Shown here piece after piece: positions 35,101 through 64,000 of a stretch of DNA of 64,000 nucleotides. A program made the translations under genes and the position numbers. The notes under the pieces are model-generated. The model saw only the letters and a list, made by a program, of their open reading frames with translations, ran no database searches and was not told the origin of the DNA. Origin of the DNA: Patiria miniata (lineage: Eukaryota > Echinodermata > Asteroidea > Valvatida > Asterinidae); NCBI RefSeq assembly GCF_015706575.1, contig NW_024037057.1:124001-188000 (forward strand), in the 5' to 3' direction. Within the stretch, counting starts at the first letter, position 1. Every line of letters starts with the position of its first letter.

Positions 35101-37190
35101 TTTTTTTTTTTTTGGGGGGGGAGGGGTACACTACTTAACCCCCTATTAGTACTCGAAATAGGCCACGTAAACTTCACCAAGGTCAAATCTTGAGAATTTT
35201 TGTGGGAGGGGGAGGGGGAAAGCCCCAAGGCCCCCCCCCCCGGCGCTCCACTACAAAGTGTACGTTCAGTACTGCTGGTATTTTAAACCTTTTCGTCTTT
35301 CAGAAATTCCCCGTACTTTGCGACCTTGGTCCAACCAAATGTGCCGGACAGATCTCTGTCAATAAATACGTGATGATTGATTGACAAATCCTATTCACAA
35401 GGATTAACGAAACGGGCAAAGAGAAAAAAAACAACGTCTCTACATTTTGGCGCGGATGAGCGGTTGCCCCCCCCCCCCTCCCCCATCAAAAGATGGATAC
35501 GCTGCTGGTTACAATTTAATCCACTAAATAGTTGTTCATTAATATTTACATGTTTGAAGTAATAGCACAGTCTGAGTGTGACCATAATGGATTAAATATG
35601 CAGTTTTCTCTAATATGAGCTTAAAATCTTCACTTTTACTGACACAAAGGAACAAATGCTTTAAGGCAAAAAGGAACAAACTTACGTTTAAGGCATTTGC
35701 CCCTTTCTGGAAAAAAAAATCATCAATGGTTTATTCAAATTTTATATCCAAAATAGCCCCGCACCAGTGTACCAAAATAACTTGATGATAACAAATTGCA
35801 AAGAGTGTTTTTGGACCACAATAATCTAAATTATGTTTCCTAGTAAGAGCGTTTTAAAAATTAAACTGTCCAACACTTGGAAGTGAAAACACGGGTCTGT
35901 TTTACAATGCATTGAACATGTGTCACAAGTATTCCCATACGGTGCCTTTGTTTCACAAAATGCTATGCTTTTTGCTTTTGAACTTTGAGAAAGATCCTGT
36001 TTTTATCCAAACGTCAGGTTTTCTAACAATGATCTTTGTCAGCACACGTTTAACATAATACAATTCACACGGGTGTGTAGGAATTAGTTATACTGTCCTA
36101 CTTTAACTCCGATCGAGTTTATTGCAAGTTAAATGACTCACCAAGTTGAAGTATATAAACAGCCAAAACTGGGCCGAGTCCATGCACAACGCAACGCGAA
36201 CGGGGCAACTGCCCGCGCCGTGAATGCGGGGCGAGTTGGTTTTTTAACTCACGTGGTGAATATGCACACAAAGTTCGGTCAATAAACACTCACAAAAATC
36301 CACGAGAGAAGCTTGGATTGCTCACTGGAATAGCTCTGCCGATGTTTACTAAATCATGTAAAGAATTGTGTTGATTCTAGCTTGTAACTTCCAAGCGAAA
36401 GTATAGGAAATGCACTGTAAATATTGCGTGTGTGACAGAGAACTAGTATAGACGAACGATAACGAAACGACACTCCATGAAAAAATGCATGAAGGTTGAC
36501 CTCTGAACTACATGAAACATATATACAAGATGCGTTAAAGGCGCAGTACAGTGAAACTTAAAGTGAACGCTACAGGTACATAAGTGCAAGAATGCAATTA
36601 ATGTTTGCAATACATTAATCTGCGTTTCTACATTAATAAAGAAAGTAGTGTATTCAAGTTGTAAAACTAAGAAAGCGTAGAGGTAAATGTTGCAATAGCG
36701 TTGTTCAGGTTTGGGGTCCAAGCTTTTGCCAATATGATATTGTTTTTCTGAAGAAAAAAAATGATTTCGTCGGCACAGAAAAATAAAGCCACAAGGTATT
36801 GTAGAATTGTAAATTGCTAACAGTTTTAATTGCTAAAACAAAACCAACAGGATCAAAATGTCAGGGTTTTATATCATTGCTTCCTGCTCCCCAAAACTCT
36901 TTTTATAAGCAACCGTGCCACAGTCACCTGTACTCTTGGTCTAAAACTAGATTCGGAGTTTACCGCCACTCCCTTTTTGTGGTAGGCGTAGTCAGGTAGC
37001 CGAGGCGGTAGAGGGCGCTACCAACAAGATGAATCAAATTAAGTCCAACTAACGTTGGCACTCGAAACCAATCAATGCTGGTAATATTTCGCTTGCGTTA
37101 TCTCCATGATAATTTGCACACGTGATTTCGGCTCGGAAATTATCGGGTCCCATTGCCAAAGTGCCCTATAACTCTACCGCCGCACGCAGC
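32197..37190. other. upstream region of the transporter; no gene called
   Basis: The 5' leader and promoter of the transporter should lie at its left end, but no TATA box or initiator can be assigned. A possible untranslated-exon donor on the minus strand is seen near 35680 (AAACGTAAGTTTG). Other contents are a 33-bp tandem duplication (TGGTCTGCTACCTTAAGCTA...) at 33817-33883, a palindrome TAGTGACTAGTG-TT-CACTAGTCACTA near 34422, a GC-rich hairpin block at 33240-33400, and homopolymer runs at 35090-35125 and 35230. Open frames here are short and unrecognised. Confidence 0.4.
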
Positions 37191-37194
37191 TTGA

Positions 37195-38040
37195 CCATGC
37201 CTGTGTGGACGGTGATTCTGTCCCCCGGTAAAAGTGTCCGGGGGGACAGAATTACCTAGGTAAAAGTGTCCCCCCTGTCCCGTTAATTGTGCCCCCCTCC
37301 AGGTAATTCTGTCCCCTCCAGTTAATTCTGTCCCCCCTGGTTTTGCACGCATAAGTTGTTATATTGATGTTATTATAATAAATTCAGCGCACAGGTATAG
37401 ATATTTAGACTTTTCCACGCTTCATCAATAATTATCAAAATGAAATTAACGTTTAGATGTTAATCAACCGATCTATGTTTCTGCAAGAAGGCACGCGTAG
37501 TAATACTCAACCTATCGCTAGCGCGCACGCGCATCAGCCGCCGATACGCGTTTGACTGTCATGGCGGACTTCAATGAGGAGAATTGGCAAAATTATACGC
37601 GACACGGGTGACCGCGCCGCAGGCCTGCTGCTGGTGCAATGTTGTCCCCGTCCCCGGCCGCGGCCCTGGCGCGGCCCGTAGGTGCGGTATCGCACGCACG
37701 CCCACCATGCAAATCGTTCGCTCCCGAAGTCGTCATCAAAACGGGAGTTGTGCTTTGACGTAAGCATCATTCCCGAATTTAGCAAGGCGCCGCGCAAAAA
37801 CAGTTAATAACTTCACTAATATACAGTCTGGGTGCTAGACTTGTGACGTTGCACGGGGACACATTTACCAGGGGGGACACATTTAACGTCGTGCAGGGGG
37901 ACAGATTTACCTAGAGGGGGACAGGTTTACCTAGGTAAAAGTGTCCCCCGGACAGATTTACCGGGTCACGACCCGGTAGATCTGTCCGGGGGGGGGGGGA
38001 CACATTTACCAGGGGGGGACAGAATTACCTGCCACACCTG
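37195..38040. mobile_element. foldback element with GTCCCCC minisatellite arms and a CpG-rich core
   Basis: The left arm (37205-37335) repeats AATTCTGTCCCCC and AAAAGTGTCCCCC units. The right arm (37850-38035) carries the same units inverted (GGGGGACAGAATTACC, GGGGGACACATTTACC). The outer ends match as GTGTGG.CGGTGATTCTGTCC against the complement of GGGACAGAATTACCTGCCAC. The core (37340-37850) is unique and has a CpG-dense stretch at 37490-37800. ATG at 37561 opens a 16-codon frame (MADFNEENWQNYTRHG) ending near a potential GT donor; no function can be assigned. Confidence 0.6.
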
Positions 38041-38116
38041 CAAGAGGTAGGCTTGGAGAACAAAACTACAATCACGTCGCCTTTATCACCCTAATTGCAA
38101 CAATCAATTCTGGCTA

Positions 38117-38450
38117 TTCACAATGCAGTGCGCCACCAAGAGTTTGCCATGGAGAGTCCATCTTTCAAGTTAACGGTCGACAAAACACGGCCCAGTTGAA
38201 TGAGTGTCAGTAGACAATTTGAGCTAATATGTTTATAGATTGGAGCATATCATTCTGCCGCCTTACAAAAAAAATCGTACTCCCAAAAAAAAAAGGGCAA
38301 GCAGATCCTCGAATCATACGCTTACGAAACTACTAACAGGAAAAGTAACAATTTCAAATGTCCCGCGCTGCAAATTTGTCGACCATTTCCCCCAATGCAC
38401 TGGGAAAAAAAACTCTCCACGGCAAACTCTTGGCGGCGCACTGCATTGTA
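38117..38450. repeat. small foldback repeat next to the WD40 pseudogene
   Basis: Arms at 38117-38158 and 38412-38450 are inverted copies (ACAATGCAGTGCGCC.CCAAG / CTTGG.GGCGCACTGCATTGT). A third copy of the arm lies at about 20505-20550. It ends some 65 bp from the 3' end of the WD40 pseudogene. Confidence 0.55.
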
Positions 38451-38515
38451 AATTGCTTGAATTCCTTCATCACCATGATCACCTTCATTGTATTTTATTT
38501 TGCATGTCCATACAT

Positions 38516-39585
38516 TCACCAATAATGACGAACGACAATATCAGGTAGTTCTAGTTCAGTGTTATAATCACTGTGCCGCTCGAAAGCCAGTTTGGTATCA
38601 CTAATCCACGCTGACGTAAATTCACCGGTGGGTCCTGCGAGGTAATCTGTAGGCCTACCTTCTTCTGTCTTGAGATCTCCATGCTTCACGGGGTGCACAA
38701 TATGAAGTTCTTAGAAAAGACTCCCGTCAAACTTAAAATGGTAAATTGTGACCAGCTTTTGGCCGTGGAAACACAGGTGATCCCTGCTGTCACCATTATC
38801 CTCGGAAAAGCATTCCCATATGCGCTTTCCATCCAGATCTACTACTGTTGTGGCCGGACAGACGGAAAATACAGCGAGCAGATGGCCATTAAATATGCAG
38901 CCGGTCGCTATTGTTCGGGGTGCACGCTGTGGTAGTCGAGATCGTAGTGGTAGTACCTCCTCTTCCTCCGAATCCTTCTCTTCCTTTTTGTAATCGGTAC
39001 ATCAAACACCTTGATACATTCCCCTGATTCGATGTTCCAGATCTTAGCAACAAAATCATCAGATATCCCGATGACAATACCTTCACAGAGGTGGCACGAA
39101 ACCACTTTCTTCATACCATGACGTATCTTCTGTAAGCTACAACCACTGCGCGCATCCCAAACTTGAATTACCTTGTCAATGTACAGTCCAGCTACGATCT
39201 CGTCCTACGCCAAGAAGAGTCGAGCCGCCCTTGAGGATACAGCGACAGGTTCCGTCTGCAGCATTACTGACAAAGACGTCATTGTCTACAGTGGTGTGAT
39301 ATTTATCATGATATTTGGCAGCTGCCGCACTAACGATTGTCTCACCGTCAAAGAACAGATGTGAAACAGGGAAACGAGGGCCCGACATGACTTGCAGCTG
39401 CTCCCCAGTCTTGTCGGAGTAGGTACGAATCTTACCGTCCTTGCATCCTGCAGCAATCTTTCTTCTAACTGATGTCCACTTCGATGAGATGTTGGCGTTT
39501 CCCACGGGAGACATCCCATATCTGCAAAGTACCGTTGTCGATACCAGCTGCCAGACAGTCTCGATTTCAGAATAAACTGAAAAAA
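38516..39585 (-). pseudogene. WD40 beta-propeller pseudogene
   Basis: Successive WD-like blades can be read on the complement: GTLQIWDVSRGKRQ near 39540, KDGKIRTYSDKTGEQLQVM near 39440, a DVFVSNAADGTCRC blade near 39250, DKVIQVWDARSGCSLQK near 39150, DFVAKIWNIESGECIKVFD near 39030, and LDGKRIWECFSEDNG near 38810. The frame shifts near 39470, 39220 and 38930, and an in-frame TAA follows GSLF near 38713, after which the frame is open to the stop at 38516-38518. No GT-AG introns explain the shifts. WD40 propellers are protein-binding scaffolds; the parent family cannot be named. The lack of introns fits a decayed retrocopy or a large-exon gene. Confidence 0.7.
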
Positions 39586-39599
39586 AGAAATATGCATCG

Positions 39600-40320
39600 C
39601 TGTCGATGTTGGTCCAAGTTTAAAGCTTGTGATGTGTACAGTTCAACCTCGTTTCCATGGATTCGATCTTGATATGCCATGCTGTTATCGTTTTATAAAC
39701 CCCGGGCCTTGTGTCCCACTATTTGGAATATTTGAATTAGGAACGCAGTCTCGAGAAGCAGTTTTTGTAATATTGAAGGTTTGGGTTTTGAGGGTTTTTT
39801 GGGGGGTTTCCTTCTCTTTTTTTTTGGGGGGGGGGGTAGGTGGGGGTACCCAAACCGTTTACGCATTGAGCAATTCGGAAACAAAGTCATGCTCGTACAA
39901 GATGTGAAGTGAAGGGGATAACGCGAGAGCGCATGGCGCAATATTTTAATGGTCGAGCGGTCTTCAAAATGCACGCGCATAATAAGCGTTGTTTATGCAC
40001 TCCTCACGGCCAGTGGTTAGTGAAGGAAAGTGCACGCACCCACGGATTTGAGGCTGGGACAGGTTAGTCCTCAGCCTCGTCCCCATGGTGTCGAGCATTA
40101 AGCGCCCCAACTACCTGCTCTCTCATCCTGGTATTGGATCATTTGCATGTGCAAGATGTTTGAACACGAACGCAAATAAGGAAAAGTCTGGTGCCTGCCT
40201 GTGCGTTACATTAGCGTTTTGTTTTGTTTTATGCGGTGTATTGGGTAAACCTATAATTACCTATATTTGGCGTCATCAGGCAGCAAATTAAAAGCGATAT
40301 TCTTTGAAAGAGGACCATTT
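39600..40320. other. no gene seen
   Basis: This is ordinary AT-rich sequence with a poly-T/poly-G junction at 39810-39850 (T-run followed by a G-run). It leads into a dispersed repeat copy. Confidence 0.5.
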
Positions 40321-40600
40321 TCTGTGACCCTAAAGGAGCCGGTTTATTTTGGCCATCTCACAGCCCTTAGATCTCAACAATCTTGTGAAAAAAATTATGA
40401 AACTGGGTGCATGCATAGAGCAACTTAACATGAACATACCTAAACAAATTCATGACTATGGGATAAAGGATTTAGAATTATGGCTTATTAATTATTCATA
40501 TGCAACAATGGTAATAATGCTTTGTGTACACTATATTTATGTGGAAATTCACTTTTCAGCCAATTGTTTGGCTGCGAGGCAACCCATGGTCGGATCTTTA
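40321..40600 (+). mobile_element. TTAA-type dispersed repeat, partial copy B
   Basis: This is a diverged, shortened copy of the repeat at 182-585. It opens with CCCTAAAGGAGCCGG..TATTTTGGCCATCTC and keeps CTGGGTGCATGCATAGAGCAACTT and TTATTAATTATTCATATG, but lacks the G-rich hairpin and the right end. Confidence 0.7.
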
Positions 40601-40604
40601 TGTT

Positions 40605-41320
40605 GAGGCAGGAGTGCGGCAGTTCGTCAAAACGCCGGTTTTCTGCCGAATGTAACTCGGCGATTCAAGATGGCGAATCAAGAGAAGAAACGTGATTCCG
40701 CAACAAATTCCTTCTGCTAGAGGAAAACCACTGTACTTCAGCAATCCATTCTTTTTTGGCCTTCTTAGGGAGAGTTTTATTTGTTTGCTCGCTAGTTCTG
40801 AACTACTTCTCGCTCGAGAAAAACTCACAATATCCAGATATTGTCGGCGTTTAGCAAAAAAATACCGGATGGCTGGATTTGCTGCTCAATGCGCATTCAG
40901 AAAAAAAAAATGCGTTTCGCGTATCCAAGGCAACCTTCGAATTCATACTTTCACAAAATAAACATGACTTGGAGCAAAACACTGTGACAGAAGTCCCAAT
41001 TTCTCCGAGGCATAGGTTGGGGTTTTGTCTGTATAGACTGGCTAGAAGATATTATAATTTCACTGTTGCTGAAATGACTGCTGTAGGTGCGTCTACTCTC
41101 CCAGCCATCGATGCAGAAATTTGTGAATCCATCATCAGAAATATGTGGGACATATCAGTCACTCAATTGTTTCCCCCAAATAGGCGTGCTATTTGCATGC
41201 CCGTTTTAAAACGGGATCACTGCGTTTCTGAATGGGGACGTGCAATTTAAATTCGACACGGCAGAAATTCGACGTTCAGATTTCTGTCGCTCTTCTGCCG
41301 AACTTTAAAACAGGAGTGCG
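40605..41320 (+). pseudogene. PIF/Harbinger-type transposase N-terminal remnant
   Basis: The frame at 40879-41250 resembles the N-terminal region of Harbinger-superfamily transposases: FRVSKATFEFI, then RLGFCLYRLARRYYNF, VGASTLPAIDAEICESII and TQLFPPN. The DDE catalytic domain is missing. The upstream part continues in another frame (40692-40961), with the switch in the A-run near 40902-40911, so the copy is frameshifted. AGGAGTGCGGC lies at both sides (about 40611 and 41312), and CTGCCGAA motifs near both ends suggest terminal repeats. Best read as a non-functional DNA-transposon fragment; the family call rests on motif memory only. Confidence 0.6.
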
Positions 41321-41959
41321 GCGCAGTTGCTGCAAACGTCGAATTTTGCAGTGACAACAGTTTACAACATATATGGCAAGTTACGACGTGTCTTTTGGTC
41401 ATCGCAAAATACGATGCATCCAGTTTTATGCCATTACCATTAAATAAACAACACAATAATACCGATACATTGTGTGTGAAATTGCAAATTGACTATGAAT
41501 TGAATTAAATATGAATTTATACGAGTAAAGTGCAGTGGAAAACTCTAAGTCCTTCAAACGTATCTGATCTCTAATTTGAGAAGAGCAAAACTAGGAACTA
41601 TAAACGATTTACGATTTAAAATCACTCTCATCTCAGATTAAAATATAAGCCTATAACCTGAAGTGACAACTCGATCTACACGATTGAAAGCCATTCAGTC
41701 TTAATTATATTGTCACTGTCATTTTAATGGTTGTATTACATGTTCCCTGGTATATAGGCTAGTGGTTTGGGTTTTCACTCTTTGCAAATAAAAGAGTAGG
41801 CTTACACTACGGCAGTATCCACATGTATTTCCTTTAATAACCACCTAGTTGACATACCACTCAAATTTGCTAGCTGTTGATACTATTGTTCAACTATTAG
41901 TGCAGGGCTGAGGAGTGTGGAGGGTAAATGGCGTCCAGTGTTATAAACCAGGGCTTGTT

Positions 41960-42632
41960 ATATCGTCACCGACACCACGAAGTGACCTTAAGCCCTGCGA
42001 AGTGGAAAATGTGTGTTTTGAGATACAAGCGATTTAAGTTGGCGATGTTTTGAAACGGTGATCTGAACATCGTTTTAGCCTCAAAATACATATATTTATA
42101 CATTGTCTGAAAGCTGGGATCTTGAATATCACGTTAATGTATGATTTCCATTGAAATAAATTACTATTAATGAGTTATTAAACTAATTAACTATAACGTC
42201 ACTTCGTGAAAACTCAAAATTCAGATTACACTGTGTTCGAGTTTTCACGAAGTGACACTAACAACGTGTATTAGCTAATGGGTTAGCGCTACTTCGTGAA
42301 AACGCCAGAAGTGAGGCGCGCGTATCACGTGACATTTGTGTCACTTCGTAAAAACGCAAAACCCGTTTTTGACGCGTAGTGTGCAGGCACTTTACACGCG
42401 AAAGAATGGTATAGTACACTTCGTGAAAACGCATATTCCGGTTTTGACCCATTAAGTTGCAAATGTTAATTAATGTTAATTAATGTTTTGACAAAACTAA
42501 TTAACTTTGTGCTTAGTAACTTCTTGAGGTGATAGATTATGTGTAATTAATCACAAATCCGGAAAAAAAAATCGAAATTGCAAAATATCGATTTTTCGAG
42601 GTTAGTGTCACTTCGTGGTGACGGTGACGATA
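41960..42632. mobile_element. inverted-repeat element rich in CACTTCGTG motifs
   Basis: Inverted ends ATATCGTCACCG.CACCACGAAGTGAC (left end at 41960, right end to 42632) bound ~670 bp. Internally the motif CACTTCGTGAAAAC or its complement recurs at about 42197, 42243, 42290, 42345 and 42418 in both orientations. AT-rich spacers separate them. No transposase frame is seen. Confidence 0.7.
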
Positions 42633-45088
42633 TGTTGCAATATTGAGATGCTCGTATTCCCACAATCAGCCTTCTTACTGCATATCTTCATTGACCTTTC
42701 ATCCTTACGTCAAGATGCACGCGCGTAGATAACAAATTACAGATATTTGCCCGTTTGCATATTAACAGCAAACAACAGGCTGGTCAGGTTGAAAAAAAAA
42801 ACATTAAAAACACTCAGGATTTCAACTTTGTCGCTGGCGGTGAAACACGCTGCTTCAAGTAAGAGCGGTACAATCGGTATCCAGCCTCGAAATCAATTAT
42901 TAAACCAAGTGAGTACATAAAAAGGGTAACCACAGAAAATACATACACAAAAAAAGACACATAACCTTGTGTGAATCAAATTACAGAAATGTTCTCCATC
43001 TATTTTGTTTGACACCTAAGGACTGAGTAAACTTGGGACCGAGTTGACCTCGACCGAGTTGGTTTCGAGTCAACTCGGTCCCAATCCATGTCAGTTCAAC
43101 TCATTACAAAGTCAACTCGGTACCTGGTTAACTCGGTCTCAGGTCCACTTGGTCCCAAGTCAACTCGGTTCCACATCAACTTGCTAGGGGAAAAATGCTC
43201 TAGCAAGGCACTAGGAGCGAACATCAAACTGCGTCATGTTAGGGGCCGTGCCATGTTAGGGGTACATCAACAATACGCCATGCCGAGGTTACGCGTTCCA
43301 CACAAACCTGGCCTGATAATTTTAAGTGTTTAATTGAATATCAATTATACCCCTTTTTAATGCAATATAAGCTTTACACGAAGCTGTTAATACAAATGAT
43401 ATTGAAAGCAGAAATACAACGGCCCAACACTAGCATCAAAAGTACAAACGTGGATAATTTTTGCATAACGTTTTCCTAGCAGCAAATTATAACCATTTAA
43501 AGATATCTGCGTATATACGGCTAATTTCCAGTACATAATTGTTACATAGTTCCAAAATAAGATATAACCTGCCACCAAATTCAAACAAACATTTCCGATT
43601 CCTCTTGTCGTGAAACATTTTCAAAAATATACAATAAACTTCATTTTCAAAAATTTACAATAAACTCTGCCGTTAAAAGCAGGCTTATACCAGTCAAGTA
43701 ATATATGGTAAACATGAAATATGCAAGTTCCATGTAATTAAATTTAGATTTTTACTTCTTTTTCTTTCACCCTTTCAAACGAGCACTGAGGAGATTCAAT
43801 GCTACGTTTCTCCCTATTTAGCAACAATGTAATCAAAATGAATGAAATATGTCGAAACTACAGATTCAGTAGATATAGGTATTTGAGAAACATTGTATCT
43901 TCATTTTTACCACGACACATAGCGAAATCTTGTTGAAATCTCCTCCTTCCAATTTTTTTTCTATACTTTTTGGCTTCCAACCTCTTGGTATTTGGTTTGA
44001 CAATTGAGAAAAGAATTCACATTTGCAGATATGTAACCAATTGCAAACTAAACTAAAGTTGGTAAGTAGGGAGCAGAATATAAAGGGAAACAATAATTTT
44101 GTTCGCGGCGGTTTTGAATTCAGCATTTCGAGAAAATGACGACAATTCCTTAAAACATCAGTAGGCGCAAGGATTTCACAAGAGCACTGATCCCTGTATT
44201 TACATACATTAAATGATATATCATGTCGGTTAAATGTTTGCAATTGCTGTCAAATACCTTTAAAAAAAAACGGAACGGAACAATGACTAATAGCGAGCTC
44301 AATTTAAAAAAATATCGATATGGATTGCAAAATAAACCATGCGTTTTTACGCGCTTAAAAATGTTGAAAGATCTGCTGCAGCCATGGTTTACATTCTCTT
44401 CAGCTTCGATGTTTACTGTTTTTTTGTTAGTTGTCATCAAACTCTGGGCGAATCATCATGTGCATGTATTCCTCAGTCTTCGGTAGCATATGCATGTACG
44501 TCTACAGAGAGAGAATACGTTCACCATAATATGTGTTGAAATCAATGTCTTATTTTGGACCTTGCGAAAATGTGATATACACAGGCCCCCACCTACCCCC
44601 CCCCCCCACCAAAAAAAAAAAAAAAAAAAAAAAAAAAAACATAAAACATACTTATACGGGAAATGGGTCATTTGGGAGACATTCCCATAGACTTGTGCAC
44701 CACATTTTTTTTTGAAATTTCATTGTGCCCTAACCCAATTCCCTTGTCCCTTTTCACGATTTTCAATATATTTACTAAATAGACCACAAGCCACCAATTT
44801 AATCTAACTGCGACAGCAAAATTTTGCCTCTGAAGGGGGGCTGTGACATAAGAGAGACATACACATGTCTCCCTAATGACAAATGTCTCCCATCGTGCCA
44901 AGAAATTACGAAAACGTGCCTCCTTAATGGTACCTTTACACGTATACCGGTAATAATAATGACAATGATAATAACAACAACAATGCACACCAAATTTTAC
45001 AATCAAGTACACCTTTCAATAAAAAAAGTGAAGTGAGCCTATGAATGATAATGGTTCAGACATATGCATGTCCAGTCTACTGCTTTCA
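42633..45088. other. no gene called; includes AACTCGGTC minisatellite
   Basis: 43040-43180 is a degenerate tandem array of CAACTCGGTCCCAAGT-like units. 44602-44639 is a C-run followed by a long A-run. The part nearest 45089 is the likely 3' untranslated region or a downstream intron of the receptor kinase gene, but no polyadenylation signal can be assigned. Confidence 0.4.
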
Positions 45089-63627
<18,539 letters not shown>

Positions 63628-64000
63628 CTTTTATGAGGTCGTCCGTATTTGTAATGAGAAGTCGGGGGCAATGACAAAAAAGGCAGGACACTTTTCCTAC
63701 ATTTTCGCAGAACTTGTTGGAAAATTCTGTGGAACATTTGGTCAACTAGCTGTTGTTCATACAAAAAGGGAAATTATTTTGTAAGATAATAATACAGACA
63801 TACAAAGTGAAAAAAAAATGACCAGCATTACTATTATTTTCCCTTAAGTATGTTTTTGTGTGTGTGTCAGAGCGAGGGGGGGGGGGGGTCCGACTCCTTA
63901 AACCCCAGACGTATCCGCTACTTTGTAACACAATGACCTCCATCGTTTGCCATATTGCCATAAAAAGAAACAGCGTTGGCAGCCGTGAATGTTTCTTACA

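Noticed and set aside
35034..35228. Frames with poly-Phe or poly-Lys near 35.1 kb
   Set aside because: They come from a T-run followed by a G-run; assembly or slippage artefacts are likely there.

Overview
The window is animal nuclear DNA. Its genes are split by GT-AG introns, it is AT-rich, and it is crowded with non-autonomous DNA transposons, minisatellites and homopolymer runs. Fibrinogen-related lectins, scavenger-receptor cysteine-rich (SRCR) arrays and foldback elements with satellite-like arms point to a marine invertebrate deuterostome. An echinoderm is my first guess; a hemichordate or lancelet is possible. The species call is inference. No bacterial operon, CRISPR array or rRNA gene is seen.

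Layout. 0-6.6 kb holds no convincing gene, only a TTAA-flanked repeat and GAGTC-rich minisatellites. 6.7-11 kb (plus strand) holds two intronless fibrinogen-related protein (FREP) copies: a broken one (6691-7723) and an intact one (9926-10957). The 5' end of the intact copy has been tandemly duplicated. 12-17.7 kb is a nest of transposons, and 17.7-20.4 kb is a set of three decayed ~1 kb repeats. 22.9-32.2 kb (minus strand) is a complete 12-exon MFS transporter. I rebuilt it with every splice phase matching; it encodes 458 residues and resembles SLC18B1. 37-42.6 kb is mostly mobile DNA plus a multiply broken WD40 gene and a Harbinger-type transposase remnant.

45.1 kb to the right edge (minus strand) is the most interesting part. 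Four SRCR exons of exactly 312 bp, short Thr/Ser/Pro-rich linker exons, one transmembrane exon and eight tyrosine-kinase exons lie in one orientation. Every ectodomain exon is phase 1-1 and the phases run continuously from transmembrane segment to kinase. Read as one gene, this is an SRCR-ectodomain receptor tyrosine kinase whose 5' end lies beyond base 64000. The SRCR exons and their introns come from local segmental duplication, and a further SRCR exon is predicted just past the window edge.

A second theme is mobile DNA with unusual ends. Several unrelated elements have inverted arms made of short tandem motifs around a unique core (12.3-16.3, 37.2-38.0, 42.0-42.6, 46.1-46.4 and 63.2-63.5 kb). 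Two other inverted-repeat elements carry a tRNA-like Pol III promoter in the loop (25.3 and 59.3 kb). Many are nested in one another and inside the introns of the two large genes. All gene models come from reading splice sites and family motifs by eye; no database search was run.
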